Shown here: in pieces, positions 1 through 7,082 of the stretch
Numbering within the stretch: the stretch's first letter is position 1
Layout of the letters: each line of letters starts with the position of its first letter
The notes under the pieces: model-generated
What the model saw: the letters and a program-made list of their open reading frames with translations, nothing else
The model's database searches: none
What the model was told of the DNA's origin: nothing
Assembly (NCBI GenBank): GCA_014376575.1
Contig: JACMRF010000029.1
Location: forward strand, 1 to 13,801
DNA length: 13,801 bases
From: Undibacterium sp.
Lineage (GTDB): Bacteria; Pseudomonadota; Gammaproteobacteria; Burkholderiales; Burkholderiaceae
Reading direction: 5' to 3'
Program-made: the position numbers and the translations under genes

Positions 1-856
1 CCTTGATGGCAATGGTGCCGCCATCGACCAGATCGCGGATGCCATGTTTGATGGCGTTCTCCACCAAGGGTTGCAGAAACATAGGCGGGATCAGGCAAGC
101 CATGGCTAGGTCATCGATTTCCATCACCACGAGTAGTTTTTTACCGAAGCGAATTTTTTCTATCGCCAAAAAATGGTGGCATAGGGCGATTTCTTCGCTG
201 AGCGTAATGCGGGTTTTTTCTGAGAGCGCCAAGGTACGGCGGAAAAAATTAGCCAATTCTATCGTCATGCTGCGCGCACCGGCGGGATCAATCGTGGTCA
301 AGGCACTGATGGAATTGAGACTATTAAATAAGAAGTGCGGATTAATTTGCGTGCGCAACACTTGCAGCTCGGCGTCACGTGCCAGCACCTGTGATGCGGC
401 TTCGCGCCTGTCGGCCGCACGGACATTTTCAAAAGCGATCAGCACGTCGTGCGCCAGGATGGATAGCAGGTATAGGAAACTTCCCACCCCCAGTATCAGC
501 ATGGACAAGCGTTGCGTCAGCACGATGCCGGCCCAAGGTTCACCCAGGGATATACCGAGATAATTCCACAACTGGCAAACGCCCAGCCACAATGATCCGG
601 AAATGATAGCGGTAGCGCCAAACACCGTACAGACCATGAAAAAATGGCGTCGCTTGAATGGCAATGAACGACACACATAGTAAGCCGAAGAGACCACAAA
701 ACCATACACCAGAGAAACCGGGATAGCGAAGAACAGTGCGTTCGGCCAAGCTGCCATATCGCTCACGAACAGTAGTTTGGCGAACCCGCCACCCACCGCT
801 AGCCAGACCAGCATAGAACAGAGCAGCAGGCGAACATTGGAGAGGATGGGCGTCAT
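1..856 (-). CDS. LytS/YehU-type sensor histidine kinase (3' end outside window)
   Basis: Membrane sensor kinase of the His_kinase (PF06580) type, which normally phosphorylates a LytTR-type response regulator. Reading leftward from the ATG at 856 gives 285 codons before the window edge. The N-terminal 140 residues hold about four hydrophobic segments. A linker follows, then the phosphoacceptor box INPHFLFNSLNSIS with His174, then the ATP-binding N-box QPLVENAIKHGI around residues 262-273 with Asn267. The rest of the ATPase domain lies beyond position 1. An in-frame TAA shortly upstream of the ATG supports this start; no strong Shine-Dalgarno is visible. It starts 46 nt after the LiaF-like gene, so the two are probably co-transcribed. 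A response regulator gene is expected to the left, which is inference. Family assignment is firm; the stimulus is unknown. Confidence 0.9.
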   Translation of the reverse strand, partial: MTPILSNVRLLLCSMLVWLAVGGGFAKLLFVSDMAAWPNALFFAIPVSLVYGFVVSSAYYVCRSLPFKRRHFFMVCTVFGATAIISGSLWLGVCQLWNYLGISLGEPWAGIVLTQRLSMLILGVGSFLYLLSILAHDVLIAFENVRAADRREAASQVLARDAELQVLRTQINPHFLFNSLNSISALTTIDPAGARSMTIELANFFRRTLALSEKTRITLSEEIALCHHFLAIEKIRFGKKLLVVMEIDDLAMACLIPPMFLQPLVENAIKHGIRDLVDGGTIAIK

Positions 857-902
857 GAGCGTGGCGTATTTTTATCGATAGAAGTGGTGAGGCCGTCGTG
901 GA

Positions 903-1601
903 TCAGTTCTTGATTTCCACGCCGCCCATGATCGCATAGCCGGTGATGACCAGACGCTTGGCCGAATCCATGCCTGGCACGCTTTTATCCTCTATGCCGG
1001 CCATGATGGCGATGCCATTATTGATGATGGTCCAGTCATTGGGTACCTTAATGACAATGCCGCCCCATACGGCAAACACATTGATCACCGCTTCCGTCTG
1101 TATCGATGCACCGCGCAAATCGAGTTCTACCCCGCCCATGATGGCGGTGATTTCACCACCACGAAAATCAGGCGAAGAATTTTTGCCTTGGTTGCCGCTC
1201 ATTACTGCAACAACATCGATTTTTGAATCGCTGCCCGAGGTCGGCAAGCCATCGCTGGCTAAGGGACTGTCGGCGTTGGCAATGCGGTCTTTGAAGATGA
1301 CAAAGAGCCCGCCTATGATCAAAAATATGGGCCAAAAATCACGCATGCGAAAAGAGATGATGCCTAGGTGATTTAAGGTCATCACGATACCCGCAAGAAC
1401 GAACGAGCCACCGATCAGATAGCCAGAATTGTTTTTCGCCTGGCTTATTTTCAGTGCCCCCAAGGCGATGAATGCCATCGGCCAGAATTGCACCAGATTG
1501 TGAACGTTGAAAAAATTGAGATTGTCTATCAGGGACAATACCCCGACGATGAAGATGATCGCGCCGAGCAAGACGCGTTGTTGTGGGCTGGTGTTTTTCA
1601 T
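903..1601 (-). CDS. LiaF-like membrane protein (DUF5668-type N-terminus plus LiaF C-terminal domain)
   Basis: Predicted 232-residue membrane protein. Residues 8-105 contain about four hydrophobic helices with two FWP motifs (39-41 and 89-91), typical of the DUF5668/LiaI-LiaF-type transmembrane region. The C-terminal half (about 127-232) has short beta repeats built on Ile-Met-Gly-Gly-type turns (AIMGGVEL, AVWGGIVI, AIMAGIED, AIMGGVEI), as in the LiaF C-terminal domain. In Firmicutes LiaF restrains a cell-envelope-stress kinase, and a histidine kinase gene follows here by 46 nt. A longer in-frame start exists at 1637. I chose 1601 because AAGGA lies 9 nt upstream and the protein then begins MKNTSPQQ. 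Repeat copy 1 lies 94 nt upstream. The sensing role is inferred from context. Confidence 0.85.
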   Translation of the reverse strand: MKNTSPQQRVLLGAIIFIVGVLSLIDNLNFFNVHNLVQFWPMAFIALGALKISQAKNNSGYLIGGSFVLAGIVMTLNHLGIISFRMRDFWPIFLIIGGLFVIFKDRIANADSPLASDGLPTSGSDSKIDVVAVMSGNQGKNSSPDFRGGEITAIMGGVELDLRGASIQTEAVINVFAVWGGIVIKVPNDWTIINNGIAIMAGIEDKSVPGMDSAKRLVITGYAIMGGVEIKN

Positions 1602-1694
1602 GATGATATGTCCTTTAAATATAGTGCTGTTTTTCATTGCTTGTCGCGCTGTTCTGGAGGGCTGCCGAGCTGGCAGCGATCCGATGCGCTGACG

Positions 1695-1875
1695 TTAAAC
1701 CCAGATTTTCCATTAGGCGCACCTGCGGTGCTATTGGCATGCTGACGGCGCATTTTCGGTCATTTTTTCTGCTCTTCGTTGCCAATAGCTCGCTATTGGC
1801 GCCTCATTCGCAGCAAAACTGCCTCGAAAAATGCATCCGTCATCATGGCCAATCCTCATGGAAATTCTGGGTTAA
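1695..1875 (+). repeat. Dispersed 181-bp palindromic element, copy 1
   Basis: Complete copy of an element found three times in this window. It has inverted ends (CCCAGATTTTCCAT at the left; the complement of the right end reads CCCAGAATTTCCAT, 13 of 14 identical) next to TTAA-like edges. Much of the two arms pairs, for example ATTGGCATGCTGACGGC against ATTGGCCATGATGACGGA read on the other strand. The apex is GCCAATAG-CTCG-CTATTGGC at 1781-1800, and a side hairpin GCACC-TGC-GGTGC sits at 1719-1731. No gene is credible inside. It lies between the DUF5668 gene and the LiaF-like gene, and its right-hand TTAA supplies the stop codon of the former. It looks like a MITE or a mobile structured repeat. 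Confidence 0.85.
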
Positions 1876-2222
1876 TTTTTGTTCTTGATGAAACCGCTCA
1901 AGACGATACTGATGCCATACCCGATGAGTAGCAGTGGCCAGCTGGTTCTGAAACTCCAGCCCCATAGGTGTTCTATCGAGACATACAGCCAGCCGGCCAG
2001 TATGAGCTGGAAACATCCGTGAATGAACTGCGAACTTTTTTCTGCACCAATCATGTTGTTGATGCCAAAGAGCGCAATAAATACCGGCCAGTAGTGCCAG
2101 AGTTGAGTGATATCAAGCATCTCAAAACGATCCATCAAAAATATGCCGCCAATGCTGATCAGAATCAGGCCGGTGACGAGATTTTTTCTGATGCGGTGCT
2201 GAGAAGAGCCAGAATGTGACAT
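1872..2222 (-). CDS. Small DUF5668-type (LiaI-like) membrane protein
   Basis: Protein of 116 residues with a short polar N-terminus (MSHSGSSQHRIRKN) and about four hydrophobic segments, including the ILISIGGIFLMD and HYWPVFIALFGI stretches characteristic of DUF5668/LiaI-LiaF-like transmembrane regions. It resembles the N-terminal half of the next gene, so the two look like related parts of one envelope-sensing module. The ATG at 2222 is chosen because AAGGA lies 6 nt upstream; a TTG at 2237 in the same frame is unlikely. The stop codon comes from the end of repeat copy 1, so the original C-terminus may have been altered when the element arrived. It is probably the first gene of an operon with the LiaF-like and kinase genes. 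Confidence 0.8.
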   Translation of the reverse strand: MSHSGSSQHRIRKNLVTGLILISIGGIFLMDRFEMLDITQLWHYWPVFIALFGINNMIGAEKSSQFIHGCFQLILAGWLYVSIEHLWGWSFRTSWPLLLIGYGISIVLSGFIKNKN

Positions 2223-2363
2223 TGTCTTTCCTTTCAATTATTGAGATGCGCGGCTTTATTTATGCGACATGCTCAAGATAGTGGAAGTATTCTCTGAAGT
2301 CCCGCGATTTTCGGCGAATGGCGGGAACGAGTCGGTGGCTGACGACAACGGCAGCGGTTGAGG

Positions 2364-3023
2364 CTAAGCTTTACTTTGTGCCGCGTTGGCGCTTGCCGCG
2401 ACCAGGGCCGCCATCGCGGCCTTAGTCTGATCGCCGTCTTCGCGTAAACCCGCTGCAATATTCAGTCTGTCCTGCTGTGGCCTGTTTTGACTGACTTTCC
2501 ATTTGCCGCTTAATCTGGTGAGAGGAATTTCTATACCGATGATGGCCGTCAGCATCTTTTGCAGATAATCCTCAGGCGCGTCGCTCACTTGCCACGGTGA
2601 GGCCCGCTTACCTTCATGCTGATCAGTAAGTCGATGCAAAAGATTCAGCAGCCACTGCGCATCATCGACGACGCGCAAGTTGCCGTGGGCATGGACCACG
2701 GCATAGTTAAAAGTGGGCACGACCTTGCCGCTGAGTTTTTTTTCTTCATACCAGCTCGGCGTGATGTAGGCTTGCGGGCCCTGAAAAACGACCAGCGCTT
2801 CTTTCGTGTTATCAAGGTTTTTCCAGAGCGGATTGCTGCGCGCAATATGCGCCCTGAGCGTGCCAAACGGTGCATCTGCACTGGGCGCGGCGATCTCAAA
2901 CGGCAGGTGATTGGCGTTCATGCCATCTTGCTCCAGCGTGACCAGCGTGCCTAAGGGATGGGCTTGTATCAACTGATGCAAAATGTCTAGCCGCTCTTCG
3001 GCAAAATGGGTGGGAATGTACAT
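2364..3023 (-). CDS. paiB: PaiB-like FMN-binding protein (putative negative transcriptional regulator)
   Basis: 219-residue protein of the PaiB / FMN-binding split-barrel family, named after Bacillus subtilis PaiB, a negative regulator of protease synthesis and sporulation. The start MYIPTHF, the LGTLVTLEQDG segment, NANHLPFEI, the HIARSNPLWK stretch, GPQAYITPSWYEEK, and KVVPTFNYAVVHAHG are all typical. The C-terminal part contains LSGKWKVSQNRP followed by an Ala-rich tail. The frame is open further upstream, but the start at 3023 matches the family N-terminus and lies 4 nt after the stop of the OsmC-like gene (TAA-TCCC-ATG), which suggests translational coupling. Its target in this non-sporulating relative is unknown; a flavin-binding role is the safe statement. 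Confidence 0.88.
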   Translation of the reverse strand: MYIPTHFAEERLDILHQLIQAHPLGTLVTLEQDGMNANHLPFEIAAPSADAPFGTLRAHIARSNPLWKNLDNTKEALVVFQGPQAYITPSWYEEKKLSGKVVPTFNYAVVHAHGNLRVVDDAQWLLNLLHRLTDQHEGKRASPWQVSDAPEDYLQKMLTAIIGIEIPLTRLSGKWKVSQNRPQQDRLNIAAGLREDGDQTKAAMAALVAASANAAQSKA

Positions 3024-3027
3024 GGGA

Positions 3028-3489
3028 TTATGCCGCCTCAATGGTGATTTCTGCGCGCAGAGAATTGGCGATGTAGCAGTCTTCATGCGACTGATGATGC
3101 AAGGCCGCCAGTTGTTCTGCCGTTGGTTGCACATCGCCAGAGAAGCTGATGTCTGGCCGCAGCGTAATGCGGGTGATCGCTATTTTGCCTCGCGCGTCTT
3201 GCTCCATGATGCCAACTGCCTTATCGGTATAGCGGTCAACGATAAAACCTTGTTTGGCCGCCAGCCACAAGAAGAACAGCATGTGGCAACTTGATGCCGC
3301 GGCGACCAGCGCCTCTTCCGGATCGACATTGCCAGCGACCGACATCGGCAAAGGCACCGACAAGGGCGAAGACGAGGCCGGCACCGTTAAACCGCCATCA
3401 AATTGCCACTCATGAGCGCGGCTGTACAGATTATCGCTAAACTTTTGTTCACCGCGTTTCCAGAGTATTTGCGCTTGATATTGATGCAT
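3028..3489 (-). CDS. OsmC-like peroxidase
   Basis: 153-residue OsmC-family protein. Family members reduce organic hydroperoxides with a pair of reactive cysteines. Cys68 lies in DPEEALVAAASSCHMLFFL at the start of the central helix, with Glu58/Glu59 before it, and the second Cys138 lies in HEDCYIANS. Both positions fit the family. The N-terminal part (YQAQILWKRG, FDGGLTVPASSSP) is also typical of the OsmC/YhfA-like branch. It is followed after 4 nt by the PaiB-like gene and preceded, after a 127-nt gap holding a REP-like remnant, by the AlkB-like gene. The grouping suggests a damage or oxidative-stress role. Substrate not determinable. Confidence 0.9.
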   Translation of the reverse strand: MHQYQAQILWKRGEQKFSDNLYSRAHEWQFDGGLTVPASSSPLSVPLPMSVAGNVDPEEALVAAASSCHMLFFLWLAAKQGFIVDRYTDKAVGIMEQDARGKIAITRITLRPDISFSGDVQPTAEQLAALHHQSHEDCYIANSLRAEITIEAA

Positions 3490-3555
3490 GTAAGGTGCCG
3501 GTGTGGTGGAGGGCGAGCTGAGAATGTTACCGTTTCAAAAACTAAATATGCAATA

Positions 3556-3613
3556 CGCAATATCCATGCGCCTTCTGGCACGATATTGGCTTGAAAGGCC
3601 GATGGAATAAGCG
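3556..3613. repeat. REP-like stem-loop element, degenerate copy
   Basis: A stretch that matches the perfect stem-loop at 11865-11922: both contain TATCCATGCGCC, then a GGC-rich inner part with ATAT(T/C)GGC, then (G/C)(A/G)TGGA-ATA--GCG. Here the outer stem is imperfect (CGCAATATCCAT against ATGGAATAAGCG). It lies immediately beyond the stop of the AlkB-like gene, between it and the OsmC-like gene, a usual place for REP-type sequences affecting mRNA stability or termination. Confidence 0.55.
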
Positions 3614-3616
3614 CTT

Positions 3617-4246
3617 TCACTTTTTAGAAATAATCTGCCTGAACGTCAGGTTGATGCGCGGCGCGATCGTTCGGGTTTGCTTGCTGATGCTGTGTAGCCA
3701 GTGATGTTGCGTGCTGTCGGCCATGATTAATAGGCTGCCATGTTGCAAATCGAGATTAAGAATTTTTTGCTCGGCGCGGGTTTTGTGCTTGAGCTTGAAG
3801 GTGCGCGTTGCGCCCAGGCTGAGCGAGGCGATCACCGGGTTTTGGCCTAATTCTGGCTCGTCATCGCTGTGCCAGCCCATGCTGTCGCGCTGATCGCGAT
3901 AGAGATTGAGTAGTACGCTATTGAAGGGATGACCAGTGGCCGCGCTAATGTCGTTTTTGATCTTGAGTAAGATCGGTGTCCAGGCATTTGGCGTGAGTTG
4001 GATGCCCGAATAACTGTACGCCGTATCGGGCTCACCATGCCAGGCGGTAAGCCTGGGTTGCAGATGCGTTTTGCCCCAAACACGGATATTGTCCTGTCGC
4101 CACGGGGTGTCGTTCAATAATTGAGCAAATAGAGCATCGGTCTGCGCGAGGGAATAAAAATGTTCGGCGAAATCAAGCTTACCGTCGATCAGCGGGATGC
4201 TTTCCAGATCGGCAGGAGAGTCAAATAAGGAGGATGTTTGATGCAT
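3617..4246 (-). CDS. AlkB-type 2-oxoglutarate/Fe(II) dioxygenase
   Basis: 209-residue protein of the AlkB family, which removes alkyl lesions such as 1-methyladenine and 3-methylcytosine from nucleic acids by oxidative demethylation. The iron triad is visible: His126 and Asp128 in MGWHSDDEPELG, and His185 in HHWLHSI. The 2-oxoglutarate-binding arginines are Arg197 and Arg203 in PRINLTFR. The upstream RLTAWHG, YSYSG and NSVLLNLYRD segments fit the shorter ALKBH2/3-like bacterial branch rather than classical E. coli AlkB. The ATG at 4246 has AGG about 8 nt upstream. It lies 72 nt downstream of an unknown gene on the same strand and is followed by the OsmC-like gene. No clear Ada-type operator was recognised. 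Confidence 0.92.
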   Translation of the reverse strand: MHQTSSLFDSPADLESIPLIDGKLDFAEHFYSLAQTDALFAQLLNDTPWRQDNIRVWGKTHLQPRLTAWHGEPDTAYSYSGIQLTPNAWTPILLKIKNDISAATGHPFNSVLLNLYRDQRDSMGWHSDDEPELGQNPVIASLSLGATRTFKLKHKTRAEQKILNLDLQHGSLLIMADSTQHHWLHSISKQTRTIAPRINLTFRQIISKK

Positions 4247-4318
4247 GCGATACCTAACAAACTTGCCAATGAGGTGCCAAAAACAGGTAAAAAGTGCTGA
4301 ACTTACTTTGCTTGAAAC

Positions 4319-4690
4319 TTAGCTCAGTAATTGGATAAAGTATTCTGCCGAGCGGATGACTTTTTTCGATTCCATCCCAAAATGGTCCCGTGTCTCTTGT
4401 ACGATATAGTCATTAACACCTTTTGTGCAGTATAAAACGCCATCGAAGTTGGTGCCAAGATAGGTGAAGGGTGTTAGTTTTGTTTTCACTGGAACCTCAC
4501 TGGCGAGAAGTTTGCGTAATTTACGCTCGACATCGTATAAATTTTTTTCATCAATCGCCACCGTTGTTCCCTTGGGGGTAGGGAAGCTGGTAGAAAAAGA
4601 AGGGTTTTGCCCCATAGGATTTTTAAACGCAATTTTGACACCAAGTTTTAAAAATTTACTGATGGCAAAAAAATCATCTTCATCGTACAT
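4319..4690 (-). CDS. Hypothetical protein, unrecognised
   Basis: 123-residue protein that I cannot place in a family. It is soluble, with no signal peptide or membrane helix, an acidic start (MYDEDDFF), a Lys-rich central part (DVERKLRKLL) and an aromatic C-terminal half. The start is well supported by GGAG 7 nt upstream of the ATG. The coding sequence looks more AT-rich than its neighbours, which may point to acquisition by transfer. It is transcribed divergently from the HDOD gene and lies 72 nt upstream of the AlkB-like gene, so it could be the first gene of that unit. No function is proposed. Confidence 0.7.
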   Translation of the reverse strand: MYDEDDFFAISKFLKLGVKIAFKNPMGQNPSFSTSFPTPKGTTVAIDEKNLYDVERKLRKLLASEVPVKTKLTPFTYLGTNFDGVLYCTKGVNDYIVQETRDHFGMESKKVIRSAEYFIQLLS

Positions 4691-4767
4691 AGTGAATCTC
4701 CTGAAAACGACTATTTGACGTGTGCCGTTATGAAAAAGTAGTGATAGGTGCGAAAACCTTAACGTAG

Positions 4768-4799
4768 TGGCTAGCTTGCCATTTTTGTCGGAAAAATGC
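4768..4799. promoter_or_regulatory. Inverted repeats in the divergent intergenic region
   Basis: The 234-bp gap between the hypothetical gene (leftward) and the HDOD gene (rightward) contains a near-palindrome TGGCTAGCTTGCCA (4768-4781) directly joined to a hairpin CATTTTT-gtcgg-AAAAATG (4780-4798). Either could be an operator for the divergent promoters. No convincing sigma-70 promoter pair was found. Confidence 0.3.
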
Positions 4800-4924
4800 C
4801 AGAATAATTAATGCCTGCAATAGACGGTTTGATTCAGACTATGTTGAGTTTTTCATCCGGCTACATGTGATAGAGTTTACAAAAGTTTATTATTGTATAA
4901 ATTTCATTTTTAGCTAGGCCATCA

Positions 4925-5779
4925 ATGAACACCAAAACTTCAGAATTTGAATTCATCAAGGGATTGACCGCTGAATTGTCATCAAAAAACCTGGTATTTC
5001 CTACCTCGTTAAAAACCACCATGAAGATCCGACGTGCGCTGGATACGCCGGATATTTCCAATGAACAGATCGCCCGCATTATTAGTGCCGAGCCAGTCTT
5101 GTCTGCGCAAGTGCTTAAGCTGGCAAATTCAGCGATGTTTAATCGCACCGGCCGCAAGGTAGAAGAACTGCGTTCCGCAACTGTATTACTGGGCTTTGGC
5201 GTGGTACGCAATGTCGCTATTTCGGTAGGGATGAAGCAGCTGAAGGATCACCAGACCAGTGGCCAGACTTCTGAGCGCATGGAGGGTCTGTGGACCCGCA
5301 GCATGCGCGTTGCTGCGCTCTCGTTTGTGCTGGCGCGTAATCTCACCAGACTTAGTCCCGATAAGGCGATGATCGCCGGTCTCTTGCATGACGTGGGCAA
5401 ATTTTATATCCTCAACCGTGCCTGCCTTTATCAGGATTTGTTTGTATCCGATGAAGCCTTATGGGATTTGGTCGATCAGTGGCATGCTGATATCGGTGCA
5501 GCCATTTTGGATAGTTGGGAAATGTCGGATGATATCCGCGCCGCCGTGATGGATCACAAGGCGCTTGATATTGCCGTCACTGGCAAGGCAAGTCTGACCG
5601 ATGTGGTGGCGGCGGCCAATTTTCTTGATGCGCATTTTGTTGCCCAGTCTATCGCCTTGTTAGACTGGGATCATATTCCAGCGCCGTTACAGAACTTGCA
5701 ACTTGATGCAGAAAGAACGGAGAAACTGATGCGAGAAACAACGCAAGAACTCGCCTCCATCATGCAGGTCCTTGCCTAG
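4925..5779 (+). CDS. HDOD-domain signalling protein
   Basis: 284-residue single-domain HDOD protein (PF08668), a non-canonical HD-fold domain found in bacterial signalling and chemotaxis- or cyclic-di-GMP-related regulation. Characteristic segments are the N-terminal FPTSLKT, IARIISAEPVLSAQVLKLANSA (about 50-70), the conserved VLLGFGVVRN (88-96), and LLHDVGKF with His155-Asp156 and Lys159. Later His187 (WHADIGAAIL) and His211 (MDHK) are also present, so part of the HD metal site is retained. Most HDOD proteins are thought to lack phosphodiesterase activity, so a scaffold role is more likely. Only a weak AGG precedes the ATG. The stop lies 7 nt from the convergent stop of the DUF885-like gene, leaving no room for separate terminators. 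Confidence 0.9.
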   Translation: MNTKTSEFEFIKGLTAELSSKNLVFPTSLKTTMKIRRALDTPDISNEQIARIISAEPVLSAQVLKLANSAMFNRTGRKVEELRSATVLLGFGVVRNVAISVGMKQLKDHQTSGQTSERMEGLWTRSMRVAALSFVLARNLTRLSPDKAMIAGLLHDVGKFYILNRACLYQDLFVSDEALWDLVDQWHADIGAAILDSWEMSDDIRAAVMDHKALDIAVTGKASLTDVVAAANFLDAHFVAQSIALLDWDHIPAPLQNLQLDAERTEKLMRETTQELASIMQVLA

Positions 5780-5786
5780 ACATCAT

Positions 5787-7019
5787 TCAAGATTCATCCA
5801 TCATCATGGACGCCGCTCTCGGATGAGATAAAAGATCAGTAAATATTTGCCAGCGCGCCTGTTCATCGTCCTTGCCTGCGCGCCGCTCAACATACGCCTG
5901 AACGACATCTTGCCCAAGATTGTAATTGATCACGTAAGAACGATTTTTTTCGATAAAACCGATACGCTGCGTTGATCTCTTTTCATCCGAGAGCGCATAT
6001 TTCATTAATAATTTGATGGCAGCAGGGCGATCGACTTCGCCATCCAAATACCGTTTGGCCACCATATTTCCCGCATATGAAAGCTTTTGAAGTACCGCCT
6101 GTACACGATAATATAATTGCGCTTGCGCCGGATCAATGCCGGCTAGCGGGAATAAAGTTTCTTGTTCAAAGCGAAGGCGCTCAACTTCAGGAAACGCAAC
6201 GCTGATGCCATAATTGGCGCTGCCTTCTGCGAGAAAAGACATCGGTGAATACAGTGGGTAAATACAATATTCCATCCAGCCGTTTTCATTGACCAGATGT
6301 TTTTCCATGAGCAGGTTGAACACATGGTGGCCGGGGTAACCTTCATGACTGGCCAGATCAATGGCGCGGCTGATGAACATGGGGAAATCAGTGTTCACCT
6401 GAATCAGGCTATAGCTATTGCCCTTGTACCAGTTGTAGGCGCTCCAGACCTGGTCTTTGACATACTCAATCCTGAAGTCTTCATTTGCCGGTAAATCGAT
6501 ATATTTTTTGGTGCGTGCACGTGATTCATTGATGGCAGCAGTGAACACGGCATCAAGCTTATCCTGCTCAATTTCAAAGGCACGATGGTAGTGACTTAAT
6601 CTTAAATTCAAATCACCTACGCCGGGCAAGAGCAGATCGAGTTCTGCCAGAATCAGGTCAAAATCTGCCTCTGTCAAATGCGGCGATTGGGCATCATATA
6701 GCGCGACAGATTCTGCATCAAAAGACAAATGCTTTCCCGATAGCTGGCTGACATACGCGCGCACGGCGACCACATGTAGGCGTAAAAAATCTTGCCGCAA
6801 TCGTTGATCTGAAGGAGGTTCTGACAATGTGCTGAACTGTTGAAGCAAATCGTCGGCCTGGTGCAATACGGCGGCCAGATCTTGTGGGGCTATCTCAGTC
6901 TGCCATTCCGCAGGGCCATAGTAAGCATCCACATAAGAACTATCGTGCTGGCCAACAGCGAGCACCAGTTTTACATAAGCCTCGGCAATTTGATTAAGTG
7001 TCATAGCGATGTTGGTCAT
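5787..7019 (-). CDS. DUF885-like putative zinc metallohydrolase
   Basis: 410-residue protein, mostly helical, with the motif HEGYPGHH at 225-232 followed by AEGSANYG (Glu265). The HE-x-x-P-G-H pattern plus a downstream Glu matches DUF885-type predicted metallopeptidases, with His225, His231 and Glu265 as likely ligands and Glu226 as the catalytic base. There is no signal peptide, so it is probably cytoplasmic. It is shorter than typical DUF885 proteins (often 550-600 residues), so it may be a compact subfamily. Two ATGs (7019 and 7004) are possible and neither has a clear Shine-Dalgarno. It follows the spermidine-synthase-like gene by 63 nt on the same strand. Substrate unknown. Confidence 0.75.
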   Translation of the reverse strand: MTNIAMTLNQIAEAYVKLVLAVGQHDSSYVDAYYGPAEWQTEIAPQDLAAVLHQADDLLQQFSTLSEPPSDQRLRQDFLRLHVVAVRAYVSQLSGKHLSFDAESVALYDAQSPHLTEADFDLILAELDLLLPGVGDLNLRLSHYHRAFEIEQDKLDAVFTAAINESRARTKKYIDLPANEDFRIEYVKDQVWSAYNWYKGNSYSLIQVNTDFPMFISRAIDLASHEGYPGHHVFNLLMEKHLVNENGWMEYCIYPLYSPMSFLAEGSANYGISVAFPEVERLRFEQETLFPLAGIDPAQAQLYYRVQAVLQKLSYAGNMVAKRYLDGEVDRPAAIKLLMKYALSDEKRSTQRIGFIEKNRSYVINYNLGQDVVQAYVERRAGKDDEQARWQIFTDLLSHPRAASMMMDES

Positions 7020-7082
7020 CCATTAGTGGCGTTGAATTTATCGGAACAGACATTGTTATTGAGTCAGAGGCATCAAAGTTTA

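Noticed and set aside
3..563. Long rightward open frame at the left edge
   Set aside because: It is antisense to the histidine kinase, whose H-box and N-box are unmistakable on the other strand.
943..1371. Rightward 142-codon open frame
   Set aside because: Antisense to the LiaF-like gene, rich in Met and Pro by frame composition only, with no ribosome binding site.
1637..1888. Rightward open frame through repeat copy 1, with a matching frame through copy 2 (7997-8260)
   Set aside because: The protein similarity follows from the DNA repeat. There is no ribosome binding site, the start lies in unrelated flanks, and of the five substitutions between copies three change the amino acid, so there is no sign of coding selection.
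4876..4901. TTTACA ... TATAAA as sigma-70 promoter of the HDOD gene
   Set aside because: The spacer is only 14 nt and no better -35 box lies at 16-18 nt, so it is not reliable.
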